DNA of 64,000 bases. Source: Catenaria anguillulae PL171 (taxonomy: Eukaryota; Blastocladiomycota; Blastocladiomycetes; Blastocladiales; Catenariaceae). This document shows, one piece after another, positions 10,201-21,221 of the stretch. The notes below the pieces were generated by a model. It did no database searches. It saw only the letters and a program-made list of their open reading frames with translations, and was not told the DNA's origin. Every line of letters begins with the position of its first letter. Positions within the stretch are counted from its first letter, which is position 1. The stretch covers positions 62,001 to 126,000 of the forward strand of contig MCFL01000022.1 in the NCBI GenBank assembly GCA_002102555.1, written 5' to 3'. The translations under genes and the position numbers were made by a program.

Positions 10201-13200
10201 TCACCCATCGATCGTCTCGTCGTTTGCTTCCTCGTTCTCTCCTTCCTCATCAACCAACTTCTCATACACCCCACAATCCACCCTCGCGTTCATTGCCGTC
10301 TCGACCTTGTCAATCAACTCACTCACGCCTCCGTTCGCTTGCTCCCTCAACTCACGAGCCAGAAACTCGCCCACCACCACCTCCAGCCCGTGCTCGCACT
10401 CCTTGCTCACTTCCTCGTCCACCCTGGCCAAGTGCGTTTGAGCCTCGATGGCGTGTGCAGCAAGCATCCCACGACGAACGATGCGTGGTGGGACGTGTGC
10501 AAGCGAGGCACAGTGGGCCGCGTATGACGAGACGCACGCTGTGGTGGATTCCGTGACACGGTAGAGAAAAACGAGGTCGGGTGAGGTCGAGGTCGGGGAC
10601 GGGTGGAGCAGGATTTGCGTGGCAAGTGTGCCGATGGACAGGTCAGGTGGGAGCAGGTTGTGCGTGAGAATGTCTACAAGGGCATTCTTACTTGGAGGAT
10701 GAGTTGTGTGTGCGCGTGTGCACGAAATCAACTAAATGAATGAAAAATGCATAAGCGTACCATGGAAATGTGTTGCGGCAATGACCAACGGCCCAATTGG
10801 AGCCGTCCTTTCCTCCGGTGCATCGCCTAATGACCCGCTCTCACTCACATATGCCTCTGCCTCTGTCCCACCCCTGGCCAAGTATTCAACCACACCAGCA
10901 ACCAACCCAATCCCGTCCGGTACACTGGTCCCCTTGCCAAACTCGTCAATCAAGACCAAACTCGACCTGGTTGCGCGCCTAACAATCTGCGCCACCTGCT
11001 GGACATCATGCATGAACGCCGACCCAAGCTGCGACACGGAATCGCACGCCGCCATCCTTGACAGAATCGCATCTGTCAACGGCACACGTGCGCCCTGGGC
11101 CGCAGGGACAAACGACCCAATGTGCGCCAAGTAAACGAGCAGCGCGACAGATTTCAGATACACAGACTTGCCGCTACCATTGGCGCCCGTGAGCAAATAC
11201 GTGCGGCACCCGCCAGTGCCCAGCGCAACCGCATTCGGAATGTATGTCCTTGTGGGCTTGCCCAATGTGCTTCCAGCACGCTCAAGTAACGGATGCCAGA
11301 CCTGGCTTGCCACCAGCGGCGCCCCGTCACCCGTCTCGATGGTTGGCCGCGTGTACCCAAACCGGGTGGCCGCCTCGGCTAACGACACAAGCACGTCAAG
11401 CGTGACGAGATGCGTGTGCAGCTCGCGAATCAAGGGCTCGAGCTCCCTGACGGCCTCGCGCACAACAAAAACGATTTCAAGTTCGCGGTCCGTGATCATG
11501 CCATAGATGTCGCCCAGACTCGCGTCCATGTCACGCATCATGGGGCTTTTGAAGTAGCCGTACGCGGGCGTGGAAAACTGCAGCTCGAGGCCGGGCACGG
11601 CATATGTGTCGAGTGGGGCGAGTGGGCCAAGGTACGCGTCGAGGGCGTCGCGTGGGAGCAGTACGAGGTAGCCGATTTGCGGCAGGTAGACCACGTTGAC
11701 ATGCGTGGCGAGTTGCGTCGGGAGCAATTGTGCCAAGTCGGCGGCAATGTCGGCCAAGAGCGACGGCAGCTCGTCAAACTGGCGCTTGAGGTCGTCGAGT
11801 TGATGGTCAATGCCAAGGTGGACCACGCATCGCTGGTCGCGAGTCGACGAGTCAAAGTCAATCACCTGTGATATCAACGTGATGGTCCTAGTTGCAGCCT
11901 GGACGAGGTCGTCGACACGTCCACCTGGCACACACACAAGTGCACGCAACATGTCGGGTACCTCCTCTTGGACTTGCTCGCCAGCGGCCCCCACACCCGT
12001 CAATGCCTCGATAATGGACACGCCCGCGCGCATAGTGCCAACGACGGCCTTGTACTCGCCGGGGCCCAGCATGTGCTTGCTCAACATCTTGCCCAGAGGC
12101 TTGACGTGCACCAACTGGCCCCTGACTGCCCTGACCAGACCAGCACTTTCGGGCTTGGTCAAGTACTCGACGGCATCCAACCTACGCGCAATCTCCTTGG
12201 CGTTTGCAAGCGGCCGCGCCATCCACTGGCGCAAGCGCCACTTGCCGTCAGCCGACCGCGTTGCGTCCAGCACCGACATGACACAGGTGAATTCCGTGGC
12301 GAGCGGCGCCAACGACCCGGGCGTGTCAAAGAGTTGCAGGGCGGCTTGAGTGGATGCAGGCAAGTGCAGCGTGTCTGCGGGTGTAATGAGTTCCAGGCGC
12401 TGGATGACAAAATCGTAGGCGACGGCGGGCAGGTCGGCAGACATGGTCGATGCACTTGTGGTGGGTGGGCGAAGGGTGCCGGCAACTGACATGGTGTCGA
12501 GAAAAGGATCATCGATGGCCAGCGGGTGGGCGCGGGCGCGCGAGAGGGTTGTGGATGTGGCTCCGAAGACCGCCGAGTGCGGCGACAGCGGCGGCTGCGG
12601 TGTCGGCGTGGATGCAAGTGTGGATCGAGTGCCCCAGCGGTGGGCGGCGCCTGGATCACGCTTGGCCGCGACCGGTTGCGACAAGTGCTTGTCCTTGACG
12701 GATCGCAGCGCATCGAGAAATCGGCACAGCGCGCCCGCGCTGCACACGCTGAGAATGTTTGACTTGATGTCACCGCCGACAAGTGCATCGAGTTGGACGT
12801 CGACTTGTTTGCCGGTATTGGCATTCCTCACCACCGGCCGATTGTGCGGAAGGCGGTTTTGAGAAGCGACAACGTCTGCGAGCTTGCCACGGGCGTTGAC
12901 ATACACGAAATCTTGTGCGGGTCGCTCCTCAACCACAATGCCCACTGAAGATTCGGTCTGGGCAATGACAGAGGCCAGCGGCGAGCGGGCAGACACGAGG
13001 ACGACCGAGGGCAAGTACATGGCGAGCAAGGCGTGGACGCGGTCATGGTGCGGGGCAAGGTCGACGTCGTCCGAGGAGCCAACGTGGAGCGTGCTGGTGA
13101 GCGAGTCGTAGAGCGAAAAGCCCAGGTGGCTCTTGTCGAGGTGGAGCGCGAGGATTTGCGGGGCGGGCGGCGTGTGAGAGTCGTCTTGGTCTTGGGAGTC

Positions 13201-13278
13201 TTGGCGGAACGAGTCGGGCGGTGCGGCCGTGGTTGGCCGACCCTGGCTGCTGCTGGCAGGCTGAGATGTGGCCGACAT
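10201..13278 (-). CDS. MSH5: Meiotic MutS homologue MSH5
   Basis: Exons 10761..13278 and 10201..10673 (87-bp phase-1 intron) give about 996 residues. The protein lacks the mismatch-binding N-terminal domain and begins at the connector-like part (SHLGFSLYDSLTSTLHV), followed by core/lever and clamp segments. The ATPase has Walker A TGANGSGKS, Walker B LVLIDEFGKGT, and THFHD in the final conserved block, created by the splice. Segment order and wording match MSH5, not MSH2/6. MSH5 pairs with MSH4 to stabilise crossover intermediates in meiosis. The ATG at 13278 was chosen because the upstream in-frame extension to 13362 is only a PCSPC repeat. The N-terminal 45 residues are Ser/Gln/Asp-rich. 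Human MSH5 is shorter (834 residues). Confidence 0.92.
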
Positions 13279-13311
13279 GGCGATATAGTTGGTACCTGAC
13301 CAGTCTGAGCG

Positions 13312-13346
13312 CTGGCAAGGAGAGCAAGGAGAGCAAGGAGAGGAGA
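13312..13346. repeat. Short tandem repeat AGCAAGGAG
   Basis: About three copies of a 9-bp unit just upstream of the MSH5 start. Read antisense it gives the PCSPC stretch. Confidence 0.6.
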
Positions 13347-13559
13347 CGGAAACATGTCTCACTCACCTTTTGTTTTGACTGACCAAAGCAAGAAAAAAGT
13401 GTCTCACTCTCCACTCTCCAGCACCCAACCGACCCAACCGAAACGTCATGTGTCCATCTGTCTCACCCCACCTTACCCCCCTGATCCCTCCCTGATGGCT
13501 CTGGAATCCGAAATCTGGAATCTGGAATCTGGAGTACTGAGTCTAGAGTGTGCTAGAGC

Positions 13560-13652
13560 ACCGACACAGACACAGACACAGACAGAGACACAGACAGAGA
13601 CAGACACAGACAGAGACACAGACAGAGACAGACACAGACGAGACAGAGACCG
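13560..13652. repeat. CAGACA/GAGACA microsatellite
   Basis: About 90 bp of interspersed CAGACA and GAGACA hexamers upstream of MSH5. It explains the Ser/Val/Cys open frames in this stretch. Confidence 0.8.
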
Positions 13653-15465
13653 CGAGCAGCGGCCATGCATGGATGCAAATACATGTTGAAGAGACGAGGG
13701 GTATGGCGTATTTTTCGGGTCAAAAGTAGGCTCTGGATGAGGTGAACAAACAGCTCATTTGTACCTTCAACTAACCTCATTATTGACCTCACTTTGAAGT
13801 CGGCCGCCGCCCCTCTTTCCTCGCAAAAAGCCGAACAATACTTAGTTTTGGCATAAGGACGATGCTGGAATGGATTTTCCCGGATACACATGTTCCACGT
13901 GTTCCACCGACCTTCCACACATACTCTCATTTCATTGAGATCGTGTGGTGCTTCGGCCGGCGGATCCGGACACATGCGGCATGTGTCCCGAACCATATCA
14001 ATGCACAGGACTGTTTGACTATCATACGCAGTGCAATCGCCGCCATCACATACGAGCTCCATACACATCCAAGCCCCGGCCCAGAACTGACACCTTGCGC
14101 GCTATTATGCCGCCGACGACCCACCTCACTCCCCTTGACCCCGCCTCAGGCTCGACCAGCTCAATTGTCCCACCCGCAAGCCGCCACCGCAAAGTTTGGG
14201 CGGATTGCGGCTCAACAATATCAATGCCGGCCGCTTGCCCACATCGCCGTCACGGGCGGCCGGCATCGCCCGCGTGCCGACCGTGGCAGCTACTTGCCAT
14301 TGCCGCCTGCGACAGTCACAGAACACCATCAGTCACTTGCGCCCGGTCAGTCGCCACACAGGGCAATGGCACCATAACTCCTCGATTGCGACCTGCCCGC
14401 CTGTGACGGCGCCATGATGTTCGAGAAAAAGGGATGATGAGGATGGACGTTGCCTTCTATAAGGAGTCGGCGTATATGGATCCGAGTTAAGCACTGGATT
14501 CGGATTGCTGCCAGATTCGGTCCAAATGTAGGAGCACAGACACAGGACGTACGTGGCCGACAAACACCCTTTGCTTGCATTTCCTCGTCGGCGTTTTAAT
14601 GTTATTGACTTCCCGCGTAACGTCGCACCACACCCCACACACAGGCTCGTTCTGCTTCATGAACCACTGCGTCCATCAAGGGGAGGCCGACTGGCTGCGG
14701 GTCATTGGATTCTCACGCGATATCTGCGTGGGTCACATGTTGGATCCGACGCATTGTAATTGGAGAGAGGAGGGGTGGGTGGGGAGAGAGATCATGGGCG
14801 CTCGTGGTCTGCACTGTGAGTGTTGTGTATTCTTTGTGCGAGCGAGCGAATGTGTGTAAGTTTCCTGGTATTTGTGAAAAGAACGAGTGCGTCATGGATA
14901 CCGTGCAATCTTAATTCTCACCCTTTTTCGGAACCACACGTATCAACAACGCAGATATTTGCCCCAACTGACTGTGTCAACTGCCCGAAAAGTAATTCTC
15001 GATTGTGGACAATCTGGCAAAAACGCCTAAAATTTGACGAAAAGAGCCTCGATTGTCCATTCGACATGCATGAGGTCGATGAAGATGTGGTGCCGTTTCT
15101 CACTTTGATCCACTTGACCTCATGTCAACCTCACCTTCACCTAAGTGCTGGAGCTCAACATGAGGCAAAATACACAGCGATCGCCTCACGTGAGGTCTTT
15201 TGACCCTTTTCAGACACCATAGAGGGGCACATCAATTTCAGCATTCCATTTCATCGAGTGCTTGCATAGAGTCATCATGTACATGTGCCGGTATACATGT
15301 AGTACAGACGAGAGTTTGCTCAATCACGTACATATCCCACCCATGCATTTTCGGTTCCATGCAGGCAGGCAACTTCAGTTGCCAGTGGAGTGCAGATGAC
15401 AGTACATAAATATTTAGTATGGATCGTTGAATCAAGTTGAGCCCATCAACATTAACGGTAACACC
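13653..15465. other. Long intergenic region with clustered TGAGGTC motifs; no confident gene
   Basis: No recognised protein. At 14107-14392 three overlapping frames have codon use like the neighbouring genes (for example RLNNINAGRLP), which could be a small damaged gene, but no family is evident. Between 15070 and 15197 the motif TGAGGTC and its reverse recur four times, including the perfect 12-bp palindrome CCTCACGTGAGG at 15184-15195. This is the likely upstream region of NUDCD1. Confidence 0.45.
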
Positions 15466-17295
15466 ATGACCAATACCGCCAGCAATATCAATGCAATGAA
15501 AATGGACCTCGGCGTCAACCGGGCGTTGCTCAACCCACGCTTTGACGGCTACAAGCTATCGACCCCACACCCGAGCTTTTCCTTGCACTCGATCCATGTC
15601 CACCAACCTCTGCAACCGGTATTGGAATCCAAGAGCTATGCGCTGACGGCCGCCAAGTTTGCCTTCAACAACCTCGTTTCCATCGGATCCTCGCTCGTCG
15701 CTTTCATCGACTCGAGCTGGCACCTCGTCCTTGTCTCGCTCCAGTCCGAATCGGTCGTGGGCACTCTCGGACTGCCTCAACCACCATTGCCTGCTGCCGA
15801 ACTGCCTCCTTCGCTGCTGCTTGTTCGATCATCGGACAACCCTTATCTTCAAGAGCAAAATCATCTCGTCATTGTCGGCGACGGCTGCGGATCCATTTTC
15901 GTTATCGACGTGCCGGTCACGGCACCCGCAGACACACGCATCGTTGCCAGATACAACCACCACCAACCTGCAGTCGTATCCGATGCCCTTTGTATCCCGA
16001 AGGAGCAGTCATTGGGCCATTCGACGCTTCACTTGACGATTTACTCGCTCGCCGTGGCCAACGACACAACATCAGCATCGACTGCCGTCCAGTTTCAAGG
16101 CACACAACTTGCTTTTCAACTTTCCGCCTTGGACTCTCCAACGTTGGCACTGACTCCCGACAAGGCCACGGCCATGTGGTCGTCGAGCACACATCCCGTG
16201 CTCGCCCATCTGTCGCCTGATGCATCGACACTGACGCTGGCAGCCTGCGCACCGATCCACGCACTCTGCACCCCTTCTCCTCCTCCCCCTCCACCGCCCT
16301 CCGCCGCAGCACCCGAGCCCGCCACATGCACCGTCTTTCGATCCGACAAGTACGCTTGGTGGTGGCACCAATCGCACTCGGACGTGACCATCCACATCTC
16401 ACTCACCTCGCCCGCCTCAAAACACGCAATTCAATCCACCATTTCCGCCACACACATTTCGCTCAAGCTCGTGCACACTGCGCTCACCATCTTTTCACAC
16501 GCCCCACTTTGGGCACCCGTCTGGCCCGACGATTCCCTCTGGACACTTGAAGACAACGGGGCCACACTCACCTTGCACCTGGAAAAGCGCGACCACGGGA
16601 CCCGCTGGCCGCAGCTCTTGTTGCACGACACGCCCGGTGCCCAAGTGCTTGAAACGGTGGATGCGAGCGAGCAGGCTGCGCACGTCGAGCAACTCGGCAA
16701 GTACACGGCGAGCGAGCCAATTGACCAGGAGCCTGCGCCGGCGCCGGCCGCACCTGTCACCATGAACGATCCCTTGGAAGACATCGACCTGCTTGCCGAC
16801 CAATCTCGCACCCACGTTTCGCTCTTGTCGTTGGACGCCGGCGCCTGTCAGCTCCTTGCCACGCACGCTCTTGGCGCATACCTGTGCCCCGTCATGTCCT
16901 TTGGCGGCCCGGGCATGTGTGTGAAATCCGACGTCGATGGGCTCTTGTACACGGCGGCGGCCAACCGAGCATCGCTTGGACATTCGGGCACCGCACACGC
17001 ATTTGCCTATGTGCAAGCGAGCAAACGCGATCGGCGCATATCGGTGGCGACCCGCGGGTGGGCGGCCGTGGTGGATGTGAGTGGCGGGGTGTATTTGTAT
17101 GTGTTTGGGAGGGAGAGGGAGGGGAAGGCGCCACAGTATGTGGTGGAGAGTGGGGTGGGCAACGAGGGAGACGACGTGGTGGGTGTTGTGGCGGTTGATG
17201 GGGTTGGGAGCGGGTTGGGTAAGTTGGTTGTGCTTGTTGGTCGACGGGTTGTGTGTGTGGATGTGGACAAGTTGGTTGATGGACAGTTCATGTAG
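15466..17295 (+). CDS. NUDCD1: NudC domain-containing protein 1 (NUDCD1)
   Basis: Single exon, 609 codons from the ATG at 15466. The N-terminal signature NRALLNPRFDGYKLS, a central CS/NudC domain (about residues 300-395: WWWHQSHSDVTIHI, then LTLHLEKRD and WPQLLLHD) and the strongly conserved AFAYVQASKRDRR near residue 530 match NUDCD1 over its whole length. The region before the CS domain is predicted beta-propeller-like. In animals NUDCD1 is an HSP90 co-chaperone that acts with DHX15 and other clients. A Pro-rich insert (TPSPPPPPPP) precedes the CS domain. The gene is absent from many yeasts, in line with an early-diverging fungus. Confidence 0.92.
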   Translation: MTNTASNINAMKMDLGVNRALLNPRFDGYKLSTPHPSFSLHSIHVHQPLQPVLESKSYALTAAKFAFNNLVSIGSSLVAFIDSSWHLVLVSLQSESVVGTLGLPQPPLPAAELPPSLLLVRSSDNPYLQEQNHLVIVGDGCGSIFVIDVPVTAPADTRIVARYNHHQPAVVSDALCIPKEQSLGHSTLHLTIYSLAVANDTTSASTAVQFQGTQLAFQLSALDSPTLALTPDKATAMWSSSTHPVLAHLSPDASTLTLAACAPIHALCTPSPPPPPPPSAAAPEPATCTVFRSDKYAWWWHQSHSDVTIHISLTSPASKHAIQSTISATHISLKLVHTALTIFSHAPLWAPVWPDDSLWTLEDNGATLTLHLEKRDHGTRWPQLLLHDTPGAQVLETVDASEQAAHVEQLGKYTASEPIDQEPAPAPAAPVTMNDPLEDIDLLADQSRTHVSLLSLDAGACQLLATHALGAYLCPVMSFGGPGMCVKSDVDGLLYTAAANRASLGHSGTAHAFAYVQASKRDRRISVATRGWAAVVDVSGGVYLYVFGREREGKAPQYVVESGVGNEGDDVVGVVAVDGVGSGLGKLVVLVGRRVVCVDVDKLVDGQFM

Positions 17296-17439
17296 GTCCA
17301 ATCGAGAGTTGCTTTATCAACGGTCCATGTAAAATATCAGGGTGTCGTGGTATTTAAATACAAAAGACATTCACATATGAGACGTCACCCTAGCTTGACC
17401 TATCGATCAGGTCACATTTCGACTCGACATGAGCGTTTC

Positions 17440-17661
17440 TTATCGAGAAACCTGGAGCGTGCAATAACCGCCATAACAAGACATGGCCTTGCTGACGAGG
17501 GCAAGCAGCCACACAATGCACACAGTCATGGTGACCATGCAAATGACTGGCACCCATCGGCGAATCCAACGTGAGACGCCAGTCATGTCCTCGTAAAAGT
17601 TCCGCTCCATCTGCCTTTTCAAGTCGGCGCCGTCAAGGTTTTCGGACGGGAAGTTGGACAT
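17440..17661 (-). CDS. Small single-pass membrane protein, unknown
   Basis: 73 codons. A polar N-terminus (MSNFPSENLDGADLKRQME, then RNFYEDMTG) precedes one strong transmembrane segment (WVPVICMVTMTVCIVWLLAL) with basic residues on its N-terminal side, and a short Cys-containing tail. No family recognised. It starts at the first ATG after an upstream Ser/Pro-rich open stretch. It converges on NUDCD1, with stops 144 bp apart. Confidence 0.4.
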   Translation of the reverse strand: MSNFPSENLDGADLKRQMERNFYEDMTGVSRWIRRWVPVICMVTMTVCIVWLLALVSKAMSCYGGYCTLQVSR

Positions 17662-18097
17662 GGTTTCCAAATGAGTCAAGGGTAGCGTAAGAGAGGTGCC
17701 TTTGCTGAACGGAACGGAAAGCAAGGTGAGCGAGCGCCAGAGGGGATGGGATGGGATGGCATCGGAGGCAGCAACACACACATACTTATGGACGAGAGAA
17801 CAGGATGAAGTCGTTGATGATTCGGGGCAATGATTGCGATTGGACCTTTTCCACAGATGGATCCTCCCAAGAATTTATGGGTGGCGAGCTGGCAGGGTGA
17901 CACTGGCGACGGCGAGGCGATGCACATGGCGCGGCCCATGGGATCGGAGGAGCCAGGTGATGGCTGCCCTTGTGTACCCAGGCGGTTTTGCATTGTTGTG
18001 TCCTGACACAAAACAAGTGGCGCGGATGTCTCATGTTGTCTCACCTCGCGAATGATTTGAAGAAAGCCAAGAAGTTGGGATGATTATGTTACTGTAT
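17662..18097. other. Intergenic, no gene seen
   Basis: Upstream region of the small membrane ORF and of the plus-strand tRNA-Pro. Nothing else supported. Confidence 0.5.
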
Positions 18098-18169
18098 GGG
18101 AGTGTGGCGCAGTGGTAGCGCGTTCGCTTTGGGTGCGAAAGGCCCCGGGTTCGACCCCCGGCTCTCCCC
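18098..18169 (+). tRNA. tRNA-Pro (anticodon TGG)
   Basis: 72-nt cloverleaf without intron: acceptor GGGAGTG/CTCTCCC (one T-T mismatch at the sixth pair), D stem GCGC, anticodon stem TTCGC/GCGAA around TTTGGGT, T arm CCGGG-TTCGACC-CCCGG, discriminator C. A T6 Pol III terminator follows at 18170-18175. Confidence 0.95.
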
Positions 18170-18283
18170 TTTTTTCTCGCAGCGGTGTTCCTCTGGCAAA
18201 TTTTAATGGAGCCGAAGTGTGCCGAGAGTGCGCCAGCCATCGCCAGCACGAGCCATCGAGACCCCAGCAGGACCGCAGCAAAA

Positions 18284-18355
18284 GGGGAGAGCCGGGGGTC
18301 GAACCCGGGGCCTTTCGCACCCAAAGCGAACGCGCTACCACTGCGCCACACTCCC
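18284..18355 (-). tRNA. tRNA-Pro (anticodon TGG), inverted copy
   Basis: Identical 72-nt copy of the tRNA at 18098-18169 on the opposite strand, also carrying the acceptor T-T mismatch. It is followed on the minus strand by a T4 run. The two copies face each other across 114 bp, and the sequences just 3' of both are partly alike (GC-AGCGGT..CCT elements), suggesting an inverted duplication. Confidence 0.95.
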
Positions 18356-19544
18356 ACATGTCTACTGACTTGTGAAAGTTGACATTGATTTTTGTAAGCT
18401 GGAATTACTGCTGGCATGCGCTAACGACTGACATGATGAAAAACTGCATGGTTGTGATGTAACGATGTCAATGCGCCATTTGTGCACGTGCATGTGCTTC
18501 CGACGAGAAGCTTTATATTGCCAAATTGACAAGTCAAGGGAGACAGCCAGTGTCTAGCCTGTGGATGCGTTGCGAAATGCATCATGGCCTCAGCCAAAGT
18601 CGACTTGGCCGAAATCGTAAACATGTGGGATTTGGTGCTGTAGACTCAATTCCCATGCGCACTACCACAACTGTCGATTATTGAGAGGCAAGTGGAGTGC
18701 GTTGTCAAGAAAACGTGCTCTTGAATACAGTCGCTTTGCTTTTCATGCTCTCACAAGTGCCTGAAACCCACTGCCTACCAAGACAACTGAACACATGCAG
18801 ACACATCGTAACGCTGATGCTTCCAACTTTTTGGCAGTTGTGCTCTTGCATGTTGGTTAATTGAAATTGCCCAAGGTTTGATGGTAAATATGGTACTGTG
18901 AAGTGGTAAGTACGTTGATTTAACGACATAAGGAATACAATGGACATTCGAATACATGGGCTTGGGAACGCTAGGAAATATATGCAGCAAATTGTCAAGC
19001 ATGTAGATGCCCTCGTCACAGCTCCCGTCCATTGGATCCGCACCGTCAGTACCAGTGGTGCTGTGTACGAAGCCACAGGTCAATGCTTGTGCATGCACGT
19101 GTTCGGACATCATGTCTAGGCGAGCATGCATGCAGAACCTATAAACGGGCCGTTCAGGCGAAACAAGTGAGAGTGTATCGTGATGTGCATGGGCAGCGAT
19201 GTCCGCCCGGCAATGGCGGATGTCAGGAAAACGTGGGCAAATTTCGTACGCATGCGTCCGTTTTGTCGTTTTGTCGCGTGATCGACAAACGTCTCACCAT
19301 TGACTCGAAGTAGGGGACTGCCTCACTTTGGATCGTAGAGACCGACCCGATCATTTCTGGGAATACAAATAGGAGCCATGACCCGCGCTTTTTACATCGC
19401 CGCTCACAGACCTCAAGCACATCCGCAAGTCCGATTCCATTTTAGACCCAAGTAGACTCGCTTGACACGATCACAGTACCTGCCTCTTGTCTCACATTCC
19501 CCCCAACGGCAACTGATCAACCCACAATTACCTCTACCTACATC
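18356..19544. other. Intergenic, no gene seen
   Basis: About 1.2 kb, AT-richer than its neighbours, with only short open frames lacking motifs. The right end is the metallophosphatase upstream region. Confidence 0.5.
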
Positions 19545-21221
19545 ATGGCTGCCACTTCGCTTCTTCTTACACTCACCGCCATCTCGGTTCTTCTCACCTC
19601 CCTCCTCGCCCCAACCTCGACGCACGCCTTTGGTACCCTTTGCCGCGCGCCGCTCTCGATCCATACGGCTTCCACGGGCAACTCGTCCACGTCCCTGTTT
19701 GCCCGCGACGTCTCGGCCCAAGCCCCCATTAATGCAGAACCCAACACCAAGATTGTCTTCATGGGCGACCAAGGCCTGACCAACGATGCCGAACAAGTCA
19801 TGCTCATGTCACGCGACTGGGGCGCGCACGCCATTGTGCACTTGGGCGACATTGACTACGACGACGACCCGAGCGCTTGGGATTCGCTGCTGGACAGGAC
19901 CATTGGCTCAAAGTTCCCGTACATTACCGTGATCGGCAACCACGACATAGCAAAGTGGTCGGGTAGCGGCGGATACGCTGAAATTGTCGCGCGCCGGATC
20001 CGCGACTCGGGCATGGCGTGCTCGGGCGACCTGGGCGTCAACATGGAATGCAACGTGCGCGGCGTGCAAATTGTGTTTTCGGGCGTCGGCACGTACGGCC
20101 GCAACCACGAAGCGTACATGCGGTCGCGATTTGCCGCGAGCCAGGCCGTGTGGAAGGTCGGCGGGTGGCACAAGAACCAGCGGGCGTATCAGGCAGGCGG
20201 CAAGTCGGACGAGACCGGGTATGGCGTGTACGACGCGTGCCGCGAGTTTGGCGCGCTGATTGCAACGGCACACGAGCACTCGTATGCACGCACGCATCTC
20301 ATGGCCAACTTTGAGCAACGGCAGCAAGTCGCGCCGCCCGCGCGCAAGACACGTGTCAATGTTGAGAATCCGCCCATGGAGCAGGTCGCCATTCGTCCTG
20401 GGCAGACGTTTGCGTTCGTGTCAGGGTTGGGCGGAAAGTCGGTTCGCCCGGCGTCGAGCGATTTGAAGCGCAGGCCGTGGCTGTCGGTTGTTGCCACGTC
20501 AGAATCGCGCAACGTGCGTGCTGGTGCGCTGCTGTGCACGTTCCATGTCCGTGGCGACCCGAATCTGGCTGAGTGCGAGTTCAAGGATGCCGTGACGGGC
20601 AAGGTGTTTGATCGGTTCACGGTGACCACGCCCAAGATTGACGAGCGTCGCGACGGCCGCCGTGAAGGTGCTGCGATTGCTGCAGCCGCTGCTCCCACCA
20701 AGGCTTGCCGCAAAACTATTGACGTGCCTCTTGCTCAGTTTGCCGACTGGTCCTCACAAGTCTCGCTGGCAACAGCCGCGGAATCAAAGCCCATGTCGTT
20801 CACATTTGACTTGCCGACCAACGTCAATGGCCGTGTTGTCGCTGCGCATTTGCAAGTCATGGGCGCGCGCCCGGCCATCAAGGCTGAAGAAAACGACGAG
20901 CCCAACATGCGCATCTTTTCGCAAGCGCGTGTACTTCCGATTGCCGGTACCAGCGGCGGCAACTCGACCATTTCCGAGTCGGCCGCGGTGACGGGTGGAA
21001 AGGTGCAGTGGGAAGCCGACGAGTGGGAGGCGCACGAGGTGTGGGTGTCGCCCAACTTGCTCGACAACAAGAATGTGGTTTTGGGTCAAGGTGTCGCAAG
21101 ACGGGTCGTTGTGGATGTGCGCGCCGAGGGGCCCGATGCAAAGACCAATGCGGTCGTGTATGCTGGTGCCCAGAACGGTTGCCTTGCGCCGTCGCTCATG
21201 TTGCACGTGGACGTGTGCTAA
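19545..21221 (+). CDS. Secreted calcineurin-like metallophosphoesterase with extra C-terminal domain
   Basis: Single exon, 558 residues. A signal peptide (about 1-28, LLLTLTAISVLLTSLLA) is followed by a metallophosphatase domain with metal-binding motifs in order: GDQG, GDIDYDD, GNHD, a GWHK His and the late pair AHEHSYAR. The spacing is typical of the calcineurin-like/purple acid phosphatase superfamily, with a two-metal centre hydrolysing phosphate esters outside the cell. After about residue 375, an Ala-rich linker leads to a 170-residue C-terminal domain of predicted beta strands (KPMSFTFDLPTNVNG) containing two Cys. I do not recognise that domain; it may bind carbohydrate or the cell wall. 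Substrate unknown. Confidence 0.85.
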   Translation: MAATSLLLTLTAISVLLTSLLAPTSTHAFGTLCRAPLSIHTASTGNSSTSLFARDVSAQAPINAEPNTKIVFMGDQGLTNDAEQVMLMSRDWGAHAIVHLGDIDYDDDPSAWDSLLDRTIGSKFPYITVIGNHDIAKWSGSGGYAEIVARRIRDSGMACSGDLGVNMECNVRGVQIVFSGVGTYGRNHEAYMRSRFAASQAVWKVGGWHKNQRAYQAGGKSDETGYGVYDACREFGALIATAHEHSYARTHLMANFEQRQQVAPPARKTRVNVENPPMEQVAIRPGQTFAFVSGLGGKSVRPASSDLKRRPWLSVVATSESRNVRAGALLCTFHVRGDPNLAECEFKDAVTGKVFDRFTVTTPKIDERRDGRREGAAIAAAAAPTKACRKTIDVPLAQFADWSSQVSLATAAESKPMSFTFDLPTNVNGRVVAAHLQVMGARPAIKAEENDEPNMRIFSQARVLPIAGTSGGNSTISESAAVTGGKVQWEADEWEAHEVWVSPNLLDNKNVVLGQGVARRVVVDVRAEGPDAKTNAVVYAGAQNGCLAPSLMLHVDVC

